The notes below the pieces were generated by a model. It made no database searches and had not been told where the DNA came from. It saw only the letters and a list, made by a program, of their open reading frames with translations. DNA of 64,000 bases from Clostridium mediterraneense. Lineage in GTDB: Bacteria > Bacillota > Clostridia > Clostridiales > Clostridiaceae. The position numbers and the translations under genes are program-made. The stretch covers positions 1-64,000 of the forward strand of contig NZ_LT594782.1 in NCBI RefSeq assembly GCF_900091705.1, read 5' to 3'. Positions 26,740 through 35,633 of this stretch are shown one piece after another (positions within the stretch are counted from its first letter, which is position 1; each line of letters begins with the position of its first letter).

Positions 26740-26776
26740 AAAAGCAGTTATTTAAGGGGAGATAACTGCTTTTATC
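26740..26776 (+). terminator. Plus-strand terminator
   Basis: Arms AAAAGCAGTTAT and ATAACTGCTTTT, then TATCG. It lies 125 bases after the 162-residue protein gene. Confidence 0.65.
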
Positions 26777-26780
26777 GTGC

Positions 26781-26820
26781 AAATAAAAATAAAAAGCTAG
26801 TCTATTTAAGGCTAGCTTTA
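26781..26820 (-). terminator. Terminator of the 26833-27153 gene
   Basis: Hairpin AAAGCTAG/CTAGCTTT. On the minus strand it is followed by TTTTTATTTTTATTT. Confidence 0.75.
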
Positions 26821-26832
26821 GTTTTATTTAAA

Positions 26833-27153
26833 TTATTCAAAGTATTCATTTAAGTTATCTAAAATAATTTCTGATAGTTCATTATTTATTATTTTAGTGT
26901 CATTAGATATTTTATTTATTTGTATACTATCAAATGATATAAGGCCAAGGAAATTTCTTTTATAAAGTAATTTATAATTAAAATCATTAATAGATAAAAT
27001 AGGATTAGAATTAGAATCAAAACCTAAAAATTTGCAATCTTTTTTTAAACTTCTAAAGTAATTTATAGCTGCAACTACAATAGATTGATCAGTAAAATAA
27101 TGATTTTCTAAAGAAAAGTTTGAAAAAGGATTTTTATTAATTGATTTTTCCAT
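26833..27153 (-). CDS. Small protein, paralogue of 47655-47867
   Basis: A 106-residue soluble protein. A central motif LGFDSNSNPILSINDFNYKL aligns with RIIAKGSSPIISIDDTYYKV of the 70-residue protein at 47655-47867, and the preceding LENHYFTDQS/LERKFFTMES segments also match. The two are therefore members of one small family, with this copy carrying about 30 extra C-terminal residues. GGGGTGA is spaced correctly for the ATG at 27153. The ATG or GTG further upstream at 27168 lies in the ribosome-binding site. Function unknown. Confidence 0.6.
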   Translation of the reverse strand: MEKSINKNPFSNFSLENHYFTDQSIVVAAINYFRSLKKDCKFLGFDSNSNPILSINDFNYKLLYKRNFLGLISFDSIQINKISNDTKIINNELSEIILDNLNEYFE

Positions 27154-27634
27154 TAAATCACCCCGCATTAAAATTTTAATTACTTAAGCCTATGTAGTAT
27201 GCATAAACAGCTAAAGTTTTATACATACTTTTAAGAATAAACAAAAATTTTATGATAGAAGTACATTTAATTTTATTCTAGCATTTATCATTTAATGTGT
27301 AAACGATATCTATATATAGATTAAAAAAGTATAATTATTTTTAATTTTAAATAATTATACTTTAAAATATAAATTATAAAATAGCTAAATATCTTATAAT
27401 TTATGATCTTATACTTAAGATCTAATTTTAGGATTTATGTGTGTATGTGTGTGATAATTTAAAGTGTGACAGTTAAATTACCTAAATATTATATTAACAT
27501 AAAGTTAAGGAAATGTGAAGAATGTTAAATTATTTAATATTTAATTAGAAAATAAAATTTTTTATCAAGAAATAAGAAAATTTTTATATAAAATGGTAAA
27601 ATTATAAATATAATATTTATAGGAGATATGAGTT
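27154..27634. other. Long AT-rich intergenic region
   Basis: About 480 bases between divergent small genes. A short GTGTGTATGTGTGTG run lies near 27437. No open frame with a ribosome-binding site, no terminator and no convincing promoter hexamer pair were seen. Confidence 0.45.
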
Positions 27635-27982
27635 GTGTTAGTTGAAATATATATTAATTTTGATATTATAATAAGTTTTATAATAATTTTTTCATTATGC
27701 TTTAAGTTGTCTAGACAGATAAAAGAAGCTATTCGTTTTAGAAGAATAATAAAGCCAAATTCAAAAGAAAATAAGATAATGGTTAGAAGTAATTATATTC
27801 ATATAACATTATATTCTGCTTTTATAATAAGCTTTATAAGTAATTTATTAATTAATATAGGTATTGTAAATTTTAGATTTGATATAGGGGATACTTTAAA
27901 AACTATAACTATTATTTTAGTAGTATTATTTTTTATTTCTGAATATATAATAATTCCAAAATTGATTTCAAATATAAAGTAA
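27635..27982 (+). CDS. Small membrane protein, 115 residues
   Basis: Three to four hydrophobic segments: one at the N-terminus (IIISFIIIFSLCFKL), one near 58-75 and one near 90-108. A basic loop EAIRFRRIIK lies between the first two. The start is a GTG eight bases after AGGAGA. The stop codon overlaps the first arm of its terminator. No family recognised and no neighbours suggest a role. Confidence 0.6.
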   Translation: MLVEIYINFDIIISFIIIFSLCFKLSRQIKEAIRFRRIIKPNSKENKIMVRSNYIHITLYSAFIISFISNLLINIGIVNFRFDIGDTLKTITIILVVLFFISEYIIIPKLISNIK

Positions 27983-28011
27983 GTTAGGTGGTCTAGCTTA
28001 CTTTTTTATTT
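27978..28011 (+). terminator. Terminator overlapping the stop codon of 27635-27982
   Basis: Arms AAGTAAGTTAG and CTAGCTTACTT (one G-U pair) followed by six T residues. Confidence 0.8.
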
Positions 28012-28187
28012 TTATATTTAAATGATAAGAAAAAATGTAAAAATATATTTTTTTATTTAATATTTTTAATTATTAGATAAGAAATCTACTTAATTACCAA
28101 ATGTAAAATAAAATATAAAAATTGAAGTATTATTTACAAAATATATAATTATATAGTCCAATATTAAACAAATGAGGAGGATTTTAT

Positions 28188-29621
28188 ATGAAAAAATTAA
28201 TTGGAATTATTATAGCTGCTTTTATAGCAGTATTTTCTATAACATATTTTTATGAAAAAGATTCAAAAATCGCAAATGCTTCTGAAAATATTAATACTAG
28301 CTCAAATAGTAGCAACATGAGTAATGGAAATGGAAATAGTAATGAATCAGGAAATACAAATAATAGTTCAAATAACACTAATAATAGTGGATTAAGTAAT
28401 AATAAATCACAAAGTACAGTAAGTAATAGTAAAGAAACTAACGCTAATGATAAAGGCTTTGATGATTATAAAGAGATAGAAAATCAATTTATAAATATAA
28501 AGAATTTTACACCAGATGAAATTAAATTATATAATAAGCTTTTAAATGCTAGTCAAAATGGACCGGGTTGGTGTACTTTTATGGTAACTAATCTTGGAAA
28601 TCCTGTAATGATAAATAATATACCATCATATGGAGTTACAAGTTATTGTTTAGCAGGAACTATAAATAATAGAACTCTAGAAAATACTAGTGGTATTTTA
28701 GGTGGAGGAATGTTTTCAATAACAGGAAAAGCTCTTAAGGGTTCATATTCAAGTCAGGTAAATGAGAATTTAACTAATACTCAAATAGAGAATGTTATTT
28801 ATAAATTATATTTAGAATATGCAAATATTAATTGTACTGTAAAAACAAGTGCTAATATAACTGTAAATCTAAATGATTATAAAGAAGTTAATGGTATAAA
28901 ACTTTATCATGTAACAGGAAATAATGTAGATCTTTATATAAGTTTAAATGGAATAATTTATGCTAATCCTTCAATAGGATCAGATAATAATTTTAGTGGG
29001 GGAGTTTCACCTCTTAGCCAAAGTGAAATAGATGAATATAAAAATAATAGTAATATTACTCAAACACAAATTAATCTATATGAGTATTTATCTAGTTTAG
29101 CGATAGTATCATTAGAAACTAGAGGGAATATGGGAACAGATGCTTCTTGGATAGTAGTAAACCTATCTAATACTATAAATGTAAATGGAGAGACTTACTA
29201 TTCAATTCATAATTATTATGGAGATTCTCAATTTTATATGAACTTAAATGGTGATGTATTAAATGAGGATATACCTGAAAAGCAGATAGATGATACGTTG
29301 ACTACTGAGCAGATTTATAATGAATTGGGAAAGGTAGTTACTCAATATGTAGATTATATGGGATGGGAACAAGTTGGTAATCCTAATATAGAAGTTGCTT
29401 TTAATCCTGATGGTACTATAAAGTATAAAGAAGTTAATGGAATTAAGTATTATGCAGTAATTCAAGGAGCAAGTTCTGAATTAAAATATAATGGAGATAT
29501 TTATAAAAAGTTTGGAAGTAGTACAGTAGAAAATTGTCCAGAATTCAATGGTCAAAATGGAATAGAGATGTATATATCATTAAATGGTGGTGTTTTATCA
29601 CATAGTGCATTTGGTAGATAA
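28188..29621 (+). CDS. Secreted protein with three internal repeats, unknown function
   Basis: A 477-residue exoprotein. A signal peptide (about 1-31, ending NASE) is followed by a Ser/Asn linker (35-85) and a large domain region. A motif of the form V-N-G-x-x-Y-Y/H-x-V...Y-I-S-L-N-G recurs three times: EVNGIKLYHVTGNN...LYISLNGIIYA, NVNGETYYSIHNYY...FYMNLNGDVLN and EVNGIKYYAVIQGA...MYISLNGGVLS. The helical segments between them are also similar. The ribosome-binding site is GAGGAGG. No enzyme motif was found. A surface or spore-associated adhesive role is only a guess. Confidence 0.7.
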   Translation: MKKLIGIIIAAFIAVFSITYFYEKDSKIANASENINTSSNSSNMSNGNGNSNESGNTNNSSNNTNNSGLSNNKSQSTVSNSKETNANDKGFDDYKEIENQFINIKNFTPDEIKLYNKLLNASQNGPGWCTFMVTNLGNPVMINNIPSYGVTSYCLAGTINNRTLENTSGILGGGMFSITGKALKGSYSSQVNENLTNTQIENVIYKLYLEYANINCTVKTSANITVNLNDYKEVNGIKLYHVTGNNVDLYISLNGIIYANPSIGSDNNFSGGVSPLSQSEIDEYKNNSNITQTQINLYEYLSSLAIVSLETRGNMGTDASWIVVNLSNTINVNGETYYSIHNYYGDSQFYMNLNGDVLNEDIPEKQIDDTLTTEQIYNELGKVVTQYVDYMGWEQVGNPNIEVAFNPDGTIKYKEVNGIKYYAVIQGASSELKYNGDIYKKFGSSTVENCPEFNGQNGIEMYISLNGGVLSHSAFGR

Positions 29622-29745
29622 AATTATTAAAGTATAATGTTTTTTTAAATATAAAAGTTTTATTATGTGTTTAAGTTAAGAGATAACATTTATATTATTT
29701 ATATTAATAAAAGTAAACAAAATAAATACAAATTATTAAATAATA

Positions 29746-29774
29746 TTGAACTGCATTATTTTTATTTGTATTAT
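29746..29774 (+). promoter_or_regulatory. Promoter of the first MgtE-like gene
   Basis: TTGAAC (29746-29751), 17-base spacer, TATTAT (29769-29774). Transcription would start about 65 bases before the ATG. That leader is too short for a magnesium M-box riboswitch. Confidence 0.55.
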
Positions 29775-29845
29775 ATACTTGAGAATTAATTTAAAGCTTA
29801 GTTGAAGAAGGTTTCATCACGATTATATGTTTAAGGAGATCATAA

Positions 29846-30814
29846 ATGGAGCCGGAATCTGAAAAAGAAAATAATTTATATGACACGAGTACTGTTGGAG
29901 GAGTTATGAAGCCATGTATATCTGTCAAAGAAACAGATACAGTACTAGATGTTATGAGGGAATTGCAATCTATACCTATAAATAAGAATAATTCATTTTT
30001 TATTTATGTAGTTGATTCAGTAGGAACACTAAAGGGTGTAGTAAAAGCAAGAGATTTAGCGACTAATTCATTTGAAAAGAAAATTTCAGAAATATTAGAG
30101 AAAAATATAACTTGTGTAAATTGCACAGATAGCAAAGATATTTTAAAAGATATTTCATATAAGTTTGGAAAAGTTTCATATATACCTGTAGTTAACAATA
30201 GAAAAAAGCTACTTGGAGAGGTTAATCTATTAAAATATAAAAAAGCCTTTGAAGATGACGAAGAAGAGGAAAGTGTTAATTCTAGTTTTATAACTGGACT
30301 TAAAAATAGATTACCTTGGCTTATGATTAATATAGTAACAATATTACTTGCCTCAATTGTAATTAATCAATTTGAAGGAACTATATCTAAAGTAGCAATA
30401 CTTGCCACATTTATGCCAATAGTATCTGGTATTTCAGGTAATGGGGGTGGACAAGTATTATCTGTTATAGTTAGGGGGATAGCACTTGGAAACTTAAAAG
30501 AAAATAACTATAAGAAAGTATTTATAAAAGAATTTGTAGTTGGTGTAATAAATGCAGTAGTTACGGGCCTTATAGTAGCTGTTATAGCTGCTATTTGGGA
30601 TAAGGATATGTATTTTGGGATAGTTATAGGAGCTGCTATGATACTTAGTTTGTTTATAACAGTCCTATTAGGATATATTGTACCTTTGATTTTAAAGAAA
30701 TTCGGGGTAGATCCAGCTATGGCATCATCAATATTTGTAACTACAACAGCAGATATTGTATCATTTTTAATAACACTGGGATTTGCACAGATGTTTATAA
30801 AGTATATAACATAA
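29846..30814 (+). CDS. MgtE-like divalent cation transporter without the N domain
   Basis: A 322-residue protein. A pair of CBS domains (about 15-140) is followed by an acidic linker DDEEEE and an MgtE membrane domain with about five helices: LPWLMINIVTILLASIVI, then the pore-type MPIVSGISGNGGGQ and the late DPAMASSIFVTTTADIVSF. Classical MgtE has about 450 residues with an N-terminal helical magnesium sensor; that part is missing. CBS pairs normally gate the pore by magnesium or nucleotides. AAGGAG precedes the ATG. It has its own promoter and terminator, and a paralogue follows. Confidence 0.82.
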   Translation: MEPESEKENNLYDTSTVGGVMKPCISVKETDTVLDVMRELQSIPINKNNSFFIYVVDSVGTLKGVVKARDLATNSFEKKISEILEKNITCVNCTDSKDILKDISYKFGKVSYIPVVNNRKKLLGEVNLLKYKKAFEDDEEEESVNSSFITGLKNRLPWLMINIVTILLASIVINQFEGTISKVAILATFMPIVSGISGNGGGQVLSVIVRGIALGNLKENNYKKVFIKEFVVGVINAVVTGLIVAVIAAIWDKDMYFGIVIGAAMILSLFITVLLGYIVPLILKKFGVDPAMASSIFVTTTADIVSFLITLGFAQMFIKYIT

Positions 30815-30821
30815 TAGATTT

Positions 30822-30857
30822 AAAGGAATGATTCATTTAGAATCATTCCTTTTTTAT
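30822..30857 (+). terminator. Terminator between the two MgtE-like genes
   Basis: Arms AAGGAATGATT and AATCATTCCTT followed by T residues. The paralogous genes are therefore separate units. Confidence 0.8.
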
Positions 30858-31102
30858 TAAATAACAAATTTAGAATTTATATGATATTTAATAATATTTT
30901 TTGCTAATAGATTATACAAATAAATAATTGATATATTTATTGATAAAAAAAATCAATCTTAGTATAAAAATTGATAAAAATTTCTAGATTACTTGTAGAT
31001 TTTATATAAATAGGAGTATACTTATAGTAAGTGATAAAATGTTCTCAATTAGGTTTTTAAATTAATTTGAAAAATATAATTTAAAGTAGAGGTGTACTTA
31101 AG

Positions 31103-32092
31103 ATGAGTTTTAGTTTAGCAAAAGTAGCTGGTGATGACTCAGGTTCTCACCCCAGGGGAACGGTAGAGGAATTAATAGATTATGATTTTATATCAATAAA
31201 TCAAAATAAAACAGTGGGAGATGTTTTAAGATATTTACAAACTATTGCAATTAATGATAAAAAGCATTATACAATATTTGTTGTAGACAATAATGGTAAG
31301 TTAAAAGGTAAGATAAGTTTTGAAGATTTGGTAACAACAGATTTTAATGAGATTATCAAAAATATAATGCATAAAGAAATAGCATTTTTAAGACTTAATA
31401 CTAAAAGTGATGAAGCATTGTCTTTAGTTAATAAACATGGTTATATGAGCTTACCTGTTGTTGACAATACTTCAAAGCTTAGAGGTGTTTTTTATAAAAG
31501 TATTAAAGCAGAAAAGATATATTCAGAAAGAAAATGTGATATCAAACAAGAAAATGTTACTGATAGTATTTTAGATTCTGTAAAGATGAGATTACCATGG
31601 CTTATATTAAATATAGTAACTGTTGTTTTATCTTGCTCAGTTATATTTTTATTTAATGGAGTTATTGAAAAGGTAGCAATACTTGCAACATTTTTACCTA
31701 TAGTTGCAGGTCTTGGAGCAAATTCAGGTGGACAATCACTTAGCATAGCTATAAGAGGTCTTGCATTAAAAGAACTAAATTCTAAGAATTTTATTAAAGT
31801 ATTATTCAAAGAAGGAAGTCTTGGTGCTACAACAGGTTTAGCAACAGGGATTACTGTAGGATTAATAGCTACAATATGGACTGGAAATGTTATGATAGCT
31901 CTAATTTTAGCTATTGCTATGGTACTTAATATGATAGCAGGAAATATTAGTGGTATAGTAATTCCATATATTTCAACTAAATTCAAGTTAGATCCTGCAA
32001 GTTCAGCTGCGATTTTCCTAACAATAATAACAGATACATTAGGATTCTTGTTCTATTTAGGATTAGCATATAAATTTATTATGTATATATAA
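31103..32092 (+). CDS. Second MgtE-like divalent cation transporter without the N domain
   Basis: A 329-residue paralogue of the preceding gene with the same layout: CBS pair (about 20-145), then MRLPWLILNIVTVVLSCSVI, FLPIVAGLGANSGGQSLSIA and LDPASSAAIFLTIITDTLGF. The last segment keeps the ITDTLGF form closest to canonical MgtE, whereas the first copy has TADIVSF. The ATG follows GAGGTG. The first 30 residues have no counterpart in the first copy, and their DNA is locally richer in GC. The two transporters may respond to different ions or conditions. Confidence 0.82.
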   Translation: MSFSLAKVAGDDSGSHPRGTVEELIDYDFISINQNKTVGDVLRYLQTIAINDKKHYTIFVVDNNGKLKGKISFEDLVTTDFNEIIKNIMHKEIAFLRLNTKSDEALSLVNKHGYMSLPVVDNTSKLRGVFYKSIKAEKIYSERKCDIKQENVTDSILDSVKMRLPWLILNIVTVVLSCSVIFLFNGVIEKVAILATFLPIVAGLGANSGGQSLSIAIRGLALKELNSKNFIKVLFKEGSLGATTGLATGITVGLIATIWTGNVMIALILAIAMVLNMIAGNISGIVIPYISTKFKLDPASSAAIFLTIITDTLGFLFYLGLAYKFIMYI

Positions 32093-32096
32093 AAAG

Positions 32097-32130
32097 AAAA
32101 TGGATGTCTTTTAGACATCCATTTTTTTAT
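32097..32130 (+). terminator. Bidirectional terminator between the MgtE-like and AI-2E genes
   Basis: Hairpin AAATGGATGTC/GACATCCATTT with seven T residues on the plus strand and a usable T run on the minus strand. Confidence 0.8.
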
Positions 32131-33272
32131 TTAACTTCAATATCTTTTTTCTTAAGTCTTTTATGTGTATAATCAGCAAATACTCTATATATAACTGCAA
32201 ATAGAGGAATACCTAATATAACACCTAAAACTCCATATACACTGCTACCTATAAGTATAGCAAGCATTATCCATATAGCTGAAAGTCCTACTGAATTTCC
32301 AACAACTCTTGGATAAATAAAATGACCTTCTACTTGTTGAAGAATTAGTATAAATATTAAAAAGTAAACGGCCTTAATAGGATTTACCATAAATATAATA
32401 AATAAAGATGGAATAGTTCCTATAAATGCTCCGAAAATAGGTATAATACTTGTAACACCAACAAGAGTTCCTATAAGAAAAGCATATGGAAGTCTTAAAG
32501 CAAGCATACCAAGGAAACAAAGAGTTCCTATTATAAGTGCTTCTAAACATTGCCCTGTAATAAAAGCAGAATATGTTTTATTTGCAAGCTTTGCAATTTC
32601 AACTGTCTTTTCTGCAAATCTTTTATTAAAGAAAGCAAATAAGACTTTTTTCATTTGAAGTATAAGTTTTTCTTTATTTGCAAGCATATAAACAGCAAAT
32701 ACTATTGAAAGAACTAAATCAATTAAACTGCTAGTTACATTAATAGTAATATCTATAGCGTTTGATAAGAATGAACCTATGATGTTAGTTGATATATTAA
32801 GTATTTCTTTCCACATATTAAGAGCTTTATCAAGCATAGTATGTATTTGTTCTGAATTAATATGGCTTATATAGTTTTCAACAAATTTTTCTATTTCAGT
32901 AGCATATCCTGGGATACTACTTCCAAGCTTTGATACACTTTCTATAAGTTGTGGTATTGCAAATATAATTAATGCTGCTAATACACCTACTATAGTAATA
33001 AGTGATAAAGTTATAGAAAGAGGTCTTTTCATATGCCTAATTTTAGCGCTTTTACTTTTATCAATAAATTTTAAAATTTTATTATCAAATAATTTCATAA
33101 GTAGGTTTAAGACAAACGCTATACCTATTGCATAAATAAAAGGTGAAAGCATACCTAAAATATCACTTATTATTGATAAAACTAATTTTATTTTTAAAAG
33201 TAAAGCAGCTAGTAATAATATATAAGTGCTTAATAAAATATAAGATTTTAACTTTAAATCTTTAAAAAACAA
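32127..33272 (-). CDS. AI-2E/PerM-family transporter
   Basis: A 381-residue protein with about eight membrane helices in the PerM (UPF0118) layout: two N-terminal helices (ISDILGMLSPFIYAIGIAFV), a middle amphipathic part, and the conserved C-terminal GTLVGVTSIIPIFGAFIG, QQVEGHFIYPRVVGNSVGL and GVLGVILGIPLFAV. Some members export autoinducer-2 and others are sodium/proton antiporters, so the substrate is unclear. The longest frame begins at an ATG at 33305 with no ribosome-binding site. AAGGAAAGTGAT is well placed for the TTG at 33272, which was chosen. It is a single-gene unit. Confidence 0.8.
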   Translation of the reverse strand: MFFKDLKLKSYILLSTYILLLAALLLKIKLVLSIISDILGMLSPFIYAIGIAFVLNLLMKLFDNKILKFIDKSKSAKIRHMKRPLSITLSLITIVGVLAALIIFAIPQLIESVSKLGSSIPGYATEIEKFVENYISHINSEQIHTMLDKALNMWKEILNISTNIIGSFLSNAIDITINVTSSLIDLVLSIVFAVYMLANKEKLILQMKKVLFAFFNKRFAEKTVEIAKLANKTYSAFITGQCLEALIIGTLCFLGMLALRLPYAFLIGTLVGVTSIIPIFGAFIGTIPSLFIIFMVNPIKAVYFLIFILILQQVEGHFIYPRVVGNSVGLSAIWIMLAILIGSSVYGVLGVILGIPLFAVIYRVFADYTHKRLKKKDIEVK

Positions 33273-33626
33273 TAATATCACTTTCCTTTTAATTTTAATA
33301 ATCAATAATTTAATATAAATCTCTAGTTACAATTTTATAATAAATATTTAATAAATACAATTTAAACTAGTAAATATACTAAAATAGTAAATTTTTATAT
33401 TTAAGTTTGATAAAAACAAATAAGTTAATATATTTTTTGATATATTTATAATTTATCTCTTAAATAAAATACTCGTAAATGATAATTAAATAAAAAAAGA
33501 ATAAAATGATACAAAATAAAAAAAATATTGATAGGAAGTTGTAAATGAAAACATATAGTTTTTTGCTACAATTTTATATAACAAATTAAATTTTAAATTA
33601 TTAAAAAAGGAGGGTCAATCGTACAT
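33273..33626. other. Intergenic region upstream of the nitroreductase gene
   Basis: About 350 AT-rich bases. An extended -10-like TGCTACAAT near 33564-33572 could drive the nitroreductase gene. TTGTA near 33538 and TACAA near 33567 form a loose inverted pair around it. No coding sequence was seen. Confidence 0.35.
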
Positions 33627-34292
33627 ATGGAAAATAAAGAAATATTAGAAATATTAAACTTTAGACATGCATGTAAAATCTATGATGATCAAAAGAAAAT
33701 AAGTGAGGAAGATTTTAATTGTATTCTTGAAGCAGGTAGATTATCACCTAGTGCATTTTCACTAGAACCTTGGAGTTTTGTTGTTGTTCAAAATAAAGAT
33801 CTTAGAGAAAAAATTAAACCAGTTTGTTTTGGAGCAGCATCACAACTTGATACAGCAAGTCATTTTGTTATAATCTTAGCTAGAAAAAAAGAATCTATAA
33901 TTTATAATTCAGATTATGTTGATTATTACGTAAGAGAAATTCAAAAACTTCCAATAGAGAAAGTTGAAAAGAAAAAGAAAACACTTGAACATTTCCAAAA
34001 GAATGAGTTTAATATATTAGAAAGTGATAGAGTTGCTTTTGAATGGTCATGTAGAGAAAGTTATATAGCTCTTGGAAATATGATGTTTGCTGCTGCACTT
34101 AGAGGTATAGATTCTTGTGGAATGGAAGGTTTTTCACCTAAAGAATTAGAAAAAATATTAGAAGAAGAAGGAATTATTGATTCTAAAGAGTTTGGAGTTT
34201 CATGCTTAGTTTCATTTGGATATAGAAAAGCAGAACCAAAGAGAGCTAAAGTAAGAAGACCTATGGAACAAGTAGTTAAGTTTATTCATTAA
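33627..34292 (+). CDS. NfsB-type nitroreductase family oxidoreductase
   Basis: A 221-residue FMN-dependent nitroreductase-fold protein. It has the N-terminal FRHACKIYDDQKKISEEDF, RLSPSAFSLEPWSFVVVQ (FMN phosphate-binding region), and the C-terminal SCLVSFGYRKAEPKRAKVR. Such enzymes use NAD(P)H to reduce nitro compounds, quinones or dehydrated cofactors. GGAGGG lies about 11 bases before the ATG. It stands alone. In Bacillus a related nitroreductase (HypO) is controlled by a DUF24 regulator, but the DUF24 gene here is 15 kb away and no shared operator was seen. Confidence 0.85.
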   Translation: MENKEILEILNFRHACKIYDDQKKISEEDFNCILEAGRLSPSAFSLEPWSFVVVQNKDLREKIKPVCFGAASQLDTASHFVIILARKKESIIYNSDYVDYYVREIQKLPIEKVEKKKKTLEHFQKNEFNILESDRVAFEWSCRESYIALGNMMFAAALRGIDSCGMEGFSPKELEKILEEEGIIDSKEFGVSCLVSFGYRKAEPKRAKVRRPMEQVVKFIH

Positions 34293-34341
34293 AATAATTT
34301 TAAGAAAGATTTCAATATTTATTGATTTCTTTTTTTTATTA

Positions 34342-34473
34342 AATAAAAAACTCTCTGGGGTCAATCAGAGAGTTTGGATGATAGACATATAATAAAAAAT
34401 ATTATATTAGAATACGAATTTCATAGTAAAAATCATAACTCAAGCTACTTCTTAAACTAGGATAATTAACTAT
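34342..34473 (-). ncRNA. Candidate small RNA with its own terminator
   Basis: On the minus strand, TTGAAT (34507-34502), a 16-base spacer and GATAAT (34485-34480) form a possible promoter. A strong hairpin AAACTCTCTG/CAGAGAGTTT followed by TTTATTT ends the transcript near 34342. There is no open frame between. The neighbouring minus-strand gene has its own separate terminator at 34592-34629, so this hairpin needs another transcript to serve. Promoter strength is modest and the call is tentative. Confidence 0.3.
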
Positions 34474-34591
34474 GTTATAATTATCTCATTTTAAAATTTA
34501 TATTCAATATGTATAGATAAATAATAACTAAATATTATTATATATGACATAATATTAAAATCTTATTAAATATATTTGAAATATTTGTATG

Positions 34592-34629
34592 AAAAAAAGC
34601 TAGTTATTCTTAAATAAAATAACTAGCTG
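34592..34629 (-). terminator. Terminator of the 34641-35003 gene
   Basis: Arms AGCTAGTTATT and AATAACTAGCT. On the minus strand the hairpin is followed by seven T residues. Confidence 0.8.
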
Positions 34630-34640
34630 TGGATATAATA

Positions 34641-35003
34641 TTAACTTAAACCATTATTGTTAGTACCACCAAGTATAGTTCCACTTAAAGGGAATCCAGT
34701 ATTGTCATTAGAATTAAAATTATCTGCTCTAGAATTACTTAATACATTATTTAAAAGTAAATTATTATTATTAAGACTATTTCTTAAAATTAAATCGTTA
34801 GTATCAAGATTATTTCTTAAAATTAAGTTATTACTATCAAGAGTGTTCCTTAAAAGCAAATCATGAATACACATTAGATAACTGTTTTGATTTGTTATTG
34901 TGGTTAATGCATATATAAGTATCCAAAATAACATTTGCTGACTTTCTCGACCTTGTTCAGTCAACATCTTACAATCACAAGGTGTAAATTTTGATCTTGA
35001 CAT
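34641..35003 (-). CDS. Small protein with four 11-residue leucine/asparagine repeats
   Basis: A 120-residue protein. The N-terminal part contains a CDC pair (TPCDCKMLTEQ) and a hydrophobic helix (MLFWILIYALTTI). Four 11-residue repeats follow: LLLRNTLDSNN, LILRNNLDTND, LILRNSLNNNN and LLLNNVLSNSR. The tail is glycine/asparagine-rich. Regular leucine spacing suggests a coiled or solenoid structure. AGGAGA precedes the ATG. The composition recalls small spore-coat or exosporium proteins, but this is inference and no family was recognised. Confidence 0.6.
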   Translation of the reverse strand: MSRSKFTPCDCKMLTEQGRESQQMLFWILIYALTTITNQNSYLMCIHDLLLRNTLDSNNLILRNNLDTNDLILRNSLNNNNLLLNNVLSNSRADNFNSNDNTGFPLSGTILGGTNNNGLS

Positions 35004-35082
35004 ATATATTCTCCTAAAAATACTACTACTTATATGTTATGATTTAGATATTTAAATGGTTATTATAATGGCTTTTTAAATT

Positions 35083-35484
35083 TTAATAGTAACCTGTAAT
35101 TGATTTTATATCTTTAACAGCTATAAATATATTGAAGTGTTTATAGAACCACTTTATTACTTCAGCACATGAAGCTACAAAATCTTTTGGTCTAGGATAG
35201 TCAAAAGCATCTTCTTCTTTTCCTTCAATAACAAAAGTTAAAAGGTCCCTACTTTTTTTTATTTTTATTTCATGTATATTATTAATTCCTATTTTAAAAG
35301 TAAGATTTTTACCATCTTGTTTATAAGAATATGGATCTGTGCTAGATTTTATTAAAGTAATAAATGAGCCATTAACACATTTGATTATTTGATTAATTTC
35401 AAATGTTACGTCAAGTTCTTGTGCAAGACAAGCTGTAAGGTTTAATCCATCTTCAGTATCTTGTATGATAAAAGTTTTATCCAT
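35083..35484 (-). CDS. Soluble protein of unknown function, 133 residues
   Basis: An alpha/beta cytoplasmic protein without signal peptide or membrane segment. The first 75 residues look beta-rich (LTFKIGINNIHEIKIKKS), and the end is a helix followed by VKDIKSITGYY. GAGGAA stands before the ATG. It lies 80 bases from the repeat-protein gene on the same strand, so the two may be co-transcribed. No family recognised. Confidence 0.55.
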   Translation of the reverse strand: MDKTFIIQDTEDGLNLTACLAQELDVTFEINQIIKCVNGSFITLIKSSTDPYSYKQDGKNLTFKIGINNIHEIKIKKSRDLLTFVIEGKEEDAFDYPRPKDFVASCAEVIKWFYKHFNIFIAVKDIKSITGYY

Positions 35485-35633
35485 TAATATTTCCTCTTTT
35501 CTTAAGTATTAGTTACTATAAATAAAAATATCATATATATTTTTTTCATACAAGTATATTTAAAAATAATTCCAAATGTGGATTTTATATGGTAATATAA
35601 TCTTAGATAGAATTAATTTAAGGGGGATTTTTA

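Noticed and set aside
31130-31170. Riboswitch-like GC-richer segment at the start of the second MgtE-like gene
   Set aside because: It lies inside an open frame that continues into the CBS domain, and no M-box or manganese riboswitch core could be recognised.
34301-34338. Additional terminator right after the nitroreductase gene
   Set aside because: A T run is present, but the preceding inverted repeat has central mismatches. It may work weakly but was not listed as a feature.
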